NCBI GenBank assembly: GCA_900770165.1
Contig: CAAGJJ010000138.1
Span: forward strand, 1-7,654
Source: Clostridia bacterium
GTDB lineage: Bacteria > Bacillota > Clostridia > Oscillospirales > Acutalibacteraceae
Direction of reading: 5' to 3'
DNA: 7,654 bases
Under the pieces are notes generated by a model. That model did no database searches. It had not been told where the DNA came from and was given only the letters and a program-made list of their open reading frames with translations. Shown in pieces: positions 6,201 to 7,654 of this stretch. How positions within the stretch are numbered: position 1 is the first letter of the stretch; every line of letters begins with the position of its first letter. The translations under genes were made by a program, and so were the position numbers.

Positions 6201-7654
6201 ATGTAACATATAAAATAAGAGTTAAAAACCAATCAACAAAATTAATCTCAAGAGTTAACGAAATAGCAAATTACTATGACGATAGTTATGAAATATCAGC
6301 TTCTTGGCTAGAAGGTGGAACCGAAGTTAAATGGAATGGAAACACTTCAAAAGGTAGTGGATATAATGTTGCATATACAAATACAATAGCTGGTACAGAA
6401 ATTGCACCAAGTGGATATATTGACATATATGTAAAATTTAAACTAAATAATGAAGCTGTAAGAGCATTAATACAAAAACAAACAACACTAAATAATGTAG
6501 CAGAAATAACTTCATTCTCAACGGTTGAAAATGGAAAGCCATATGCAGCAATAGATGAAGATTCTAATCCGGGAAGTGCTGAAATAAAATTGATAGGAGA
6601 TACTAGACCAACAGAAACAACATTACATGGAAGAACATATTACATAGAAAATAATAAATTAGATACAACAACTTATGAAGATGATACAGATATGGCACCA
6701 TCATTGGTATTAGGAATAGAAGATGCTAATCCTACAAGAGGCCTATCAGGAACAGTATTTGAAGATGAAGACGCAAAACACAATAATGATGACACTCATC
6801 CTGGGGAAGAGAGAATAGGAGATGGAATTCTTCGTACAGATGATAAAAACAGAATAGAAAAAGCAAAAGTTGAACTATTAGACAAAGATGGAAATGTTGC
6901 AAAATTACATAAGCTAAGTATAGAGAATGGAATTGTATCAACAAAAGAGGAAAATGCAATTACTGAGACAAATAATAAGGGAGAATATGAACTAACAGGA
7001 GTCATACCAGGAAGATATTTGATAAGGTATACATATGGAAAAGATACATGGATTGTAGATGAAAGTGGAAATAGAATTGAAGAAATAAATGTAAGAGATT
7101 ACAAGTCAACAATAATTACTTCTAATTTAATAAAGAATGCACTAAATTTAGGAAAAGATCCAGAGAGAATGGGAGACTTAAACTGGATATTGACATATGA
7201 GGATGACAAAGGACAGACTAAGAGCAAGAGTAAGGATGCCGAAGGATTAATAAGATATTCAGATGCTACAGATGATATAAGTAAAAGAAATAAAATGGAT
7301 GACTTATATTATGGAACATATGGAGATAATTCTCAAATTACATCAGATACAGCGTTCTTTGATGTGGGTGTTGAATATAGTGAGGTTAAAGAAAAAGAAG
7401 GATTTAATGGCAGAGTATCATTTACAGACTATAAAGATGAATATGAGTTACCAGAAGGAACAGTACTAGCATTAAAAGATGGAAGAATAGTATTATTGCC
7501 TACATTCTATGCAGTAAATCCATATCAAGACTTTGGAATTATTGAAAGACCAAGACAAGAATATGACGTAAACAAAAGAGTATCAAATCTAAAAGTAACA
7601 TTAGCAAATGGGCAAATATTGATAAATGGAAATCCATATAAGCAGTTTGTTGAA
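3221..7654 (+). CDS. Thioester-domain (Cys-Gln) surface adhesin with CnaB and SdrD_B-like stalk, 3' end outside window
   Basis: I translated the frame from ATG 3221 by hand: 1478 codons with no stop, open at the window edge. The start is set by a strong Shine-Dalgarno 6 bases upstream and by the signal peptide it produces (residues 1-26). Mapped in order: a thioester-type head (about 27-365, Cys86 and Gln167 in AQGALW), CnaB/SpaA-like domain 1 (about 366-512), CnaB-like domain 2 (about 517-677), an SdrD_B-like domain (about 680-795), a long beta-rich DUF11-like region (about 800-1172), a second SdrD_B-like domain (about 1173-1275), and the start of another copy of the same stalk unit. Thioester domains of Gram-positive adhesins, such as S. 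pyogenes SfbI and Cpa, can bond covalently to target amines; CnaB domains stiffen stalks with Lys-Asn isopeptide bonds. A covalent adhesin role is inferred from these motifs. No anchor is visible because the C-terminus is missing. Codon use in the head differs from that in the stalk. Confidence 0.93.
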   Translation, partial: MSRIKKIVLMIIICLACISIHNVSLAATTSWKNTRSFSLSKGSCSNKKHTGCTTYSTGRITMHIGADGFLSGSAKPYIDKDVGLICLQHDTEAETFLENGESGMEIQYKMTISNKSVTIIPMSEAAKSASGSSTMSTTSKGAAKVAYILSHISNSAGESERKNNGAQGALWKVIKPFLEDLKDKTSFNGIVVSQYQGKWDDVANAVKYYNEANAYANTSIFSPSTVKTKITVSELDNNYYIIGPFKMKFANGSYENNGNVTQFAGFNSANLKMDNSQLDSKNWTLCNKEGKGMSEPTSNKNFYIKVKKAKIGAKGILTIKTRKMNVYADFYTMTSKKGRQDQAIVTEAGRYYDNEEVTFEFDTFGNLRIAKKDADSGNALSGIGFTIRNSNGQYIQALDTNKKVQASATGIIKNIQFTKNASETTTFSTNEQGIIELHNIPVDTYTVEEVSVGEHYAYALNGNNITWEANGKTNTGQSAKVLIKGQPPTIANSTNTMLSDEYVTIATVKNKKQVGELNLIKVDDRNRNKILPKVEFVIRSSEFNNQYIKVKATGSNVTNNTDGWATRIVGSSRINDTKDTKNNPTLEYVEEMSKATVFVTDGNGIIDIQNLISSIDGTTMIEYKLEEIKNPNYGYLSGSSGEYVNYKVTYEGESTTSNGTVKLTTSDVISVTATNHQEYIRLAGFVWEDIVHGKDNTVNNKYDETEALVEGIQVKLYKEGTFIAEITTNSNGEYQFGAENKDYYYNTDYVKDGKETGNLRIDDLSQYYVEFEYDGLKYTSVVVDKDYSSSDYKITSKAEEKHADREIVNNKFAIISHNQASNTENTGTYKLEYEFGDNVSTYKDDTYWKYIRDTDNKKLHVDKVKEENYEVLASTQESGFDLKYAWEAQFQNSGSEILTGINLGIEKRAQADLALSSDLNTVDISINTGSGVYMNTYTYAKRKIEEDTNDFGIETKFGNSTGSYSNRNLNLYTRRIYESDLAYNEKNSGLMEVYVTYKIRVKNQSTKLISRVNEIANYYDDSYEISASWLEGGTEVKWNGNTSKGSGYNVAYTNTIAGTEIAPSGYIDIYVKFKLNNEAVRALIQKQTTLNNVAEITSFSTVENGKPYAAIDEDSNPGSAEIKLIGDTRPTETTLHGRTYYIENNKLDTTTYEDDTDMAPSLVLGIEDANPTRGLSGTVFEDEDAKHNNDDTHPGEERIGDGILRTDDKNRIEKAKVELLDKDGNVAKLHKLSIENGIVSTKEENAITETNNKGEYELTGVIPGRYLIRYTYGKDTWIVDESGNRIEEINVRDYKSTIITSNLIKNALNLGKDPERMGDLNWILTYEDDKGQTKSKSKDAEGLIRYSDATDDISKRNKMDDLYYGTYGDNSQITSDTAFFDVGVEYSEVKEKEGFNGRVSFTDYKDEYELPEGTVLALKDGRIVLLPTFYAVNPYQDFGIIERPRQEYDVNKRVSNLKVTLANGQILINGNPYKQFVE
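3299..4315 (+). other. Thioester (TQXA/TED-type) adhesin head of gene 2
   Basis: Residues about 27-365. The two parts of a Cys-Gln thioester domain are visible: Cys86 in GLICLQH (codon 3476-3478) and Gln167 in GAQGALW (codon 3719-3721), matching the family pattern Q-x-A-[ILV]-W. A helical stretch between them (AKVAYILSHI, about 138-147) fits the family layout. A second helical stretch (DDVANAVKYYNEAN) follows, then a beta-rich part with FYIKV and VTFEF strands that leads into the first CnaB domain. Other cysteines are Cys44, Cys52 and Cys286. In known members the Cys and Gln side chains form a strained thioester that reacts with amines on host proteins. The target here is unknown. The outer limits of the domain are approximate. 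Confidence 0.78.
4316..4756 (+). other. CnaB/SpaA-like domain 1 of gene 2
   Basis: Residues about 366-512. It opens with LRIAKKDADSGNALSGIGFT, the family pattern K-x-D followed by L-x-G-x-x-F, and closes on YTVEEVS and a TVKNK strand. The probable isopeptide set is Lys371, catalytic Glu449 (in Y-x-x-x-E, Tyr445) and Asn510. Such a bond would lock the domain against force and proteases. Assignment is by motif only. Confidence 0.8.
4769..5251 (+). other. CnaB-like domain 2 of gene 2
   Basis: Residues about 517-677. It starts with ELNLIKVDD (Lys521, K-x-D pattern), has IEYKLEEI near the end (Tyr623, Glu627 in Y-x-x-x-E) and finishes on VTATN (Asn675). This is the same Lys-Glu-Asn arrangement as domain 1, with a longer middle (106 residues between Lys and Glu, against 78). 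An extended Asn/Thr-rich insertion covers about residues 548-590. An isopeptide bond is inferred. Confidence 0.72.
5258..5605 (+). other. SdrD_B-like domain, first copy in gene 2
   Basis: Residues about 680-795. The pattern LAGFVWED (Gly684-Asp689) is followed by an acidic loop ending in DETEALVEG (703-711), then VKLY, TTNSNGEYQF and YYVEFEYDG. This is the layout of the SdrD B-type repeats of staphylococcal Sdr proteins, which bind calcium through the acidic loop. The loop here has Asp689, Asp695, Asp703 and Glu706 as candidate ligands. Confidence 0.72.
5930..6736 (+). other. GIEKR/DUF11-like beta region of gene 2
   Basis: Residues about 904-1172. It starts with GIEKRAQADLALSSDLN and includes VYVTYKIRVKNQS (Asn1003), which resembles the Y-x-I-x-V-x-N strand of DUF11 domains, followed by RVNEIANYYDDSYE. 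It then has a VKFKLN strand and LNNVAEITSFST, and ends in an Asp/Glu/Thr-rich spacer (about 1118-1172) before the next SdrD_B-like domain. It is a stalk segment by position; no ligand can be assigned. Confidence 0.5.
6737..7045 (+). other. SdrD_B-like domain, second copy in gene 2
   Basis: Residues about 1173-1275. LSGTVFEDEDAK (Gly1177) opens it; a long acidic and Asn-rich loop (about 1181-1210) containing RIGDG follows, then AKVELLDKDG, TNNKGEYELTG and GRYLIRYTYG. The layout matches the first copy (AGFVWED, NSNGEYQF, YVEFEYDG), with a larger insert between the opening strand and the VELL strand. Confidence 0.72.

Larger units (their letters stand above)
5258..7654 (+). repeat. Tandem stalk module in gene 2: one full and one incomplete copy
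   Basis: Three landmarks recur in the same order. The SdrD_B opening falls at Gly684 and Gly1177. An S-[KD]-A-x-[ED] stretch falls at Ser796 (SKAEEKHADR) and Ser1347 (SDATDDISKR). A G-I-x-[EK]-R stretch falls at Gly904 (GIEKRAQADL) and Gly1439 (GIIERPRQEY). The offsets are 493, 551 and 535 residues, so copy 1 spans roughly 5258-6736 and copy 2 starts at 6737 and runs off the window. Similarity is visible only at protein level, so the duplication is old or driven by domain shuffling. More copies may lie downstream. Confidence 0.6.

Overview
The window is AT-rich (about 30% G+C by eye). It strongly prefers AGA (Arg), ATA (Ile), TTA (Leu) and A- or T-ending codons, and it has a textbook Shine-Dalgarno. 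TGG encodes Trp and no in-frame TGA is seen, so the standard code applies. With the domain content (DUF11, SdrD_B-like, CnaB-like and thioester domains), this points to a low-GC Gram-positive of the Bacillota, most likely a clostridial or related host-associated lineage. Species cannot be called.

Layout: the window is almost wall-to-wall coding on the + strand and holds two very large surface-protein genes, both incomplete here. Gene 1 (1-3228) is open or mis-started at its 5' side. It encodes a beta-rich N-terminal region, three DUF11-type repeats, an Asp-Pro-Thr linker, a calcium-type SdrD_B-like domain, a fourth DUF11 repeat and a C-terminal membrane anchor without a canonical LPXTG. Gene 2 (3221-7654) runs off the 3' edge. 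Its 1478 visible codons, which I translated by hand, contain no stop. It starts with a signal peptide, then a head with the hallmarks of a Cys-Gln thioester domain (Cys86 and a QGALW motif at Gln167). Two CnaB/SpaA-like domains follow, with the Lys, Glu and Asn expected for self-made isopeptide bonds. A stalk built of a roughly 500-residue module present about twice comes last.

The genes overlap by 8 bases. Gene 2's ribosome-binding site lies inside the last codons of gene 1, so they are almost certainly co-transcribed and translationally coupled. The simplest reading (inference) is a two-gene adhesin cluster: gene 2 is an extended stalk with a potentially covalent host- or surface-binding head, and gene 1 is a membrane- or wall-anchored repeat protein that partners it. 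No sortase, regulator, RNA gene, mobile element or CRISPR array is visible. There is no non-coding stretch of any length; every base belongs to one of the two reading frames.
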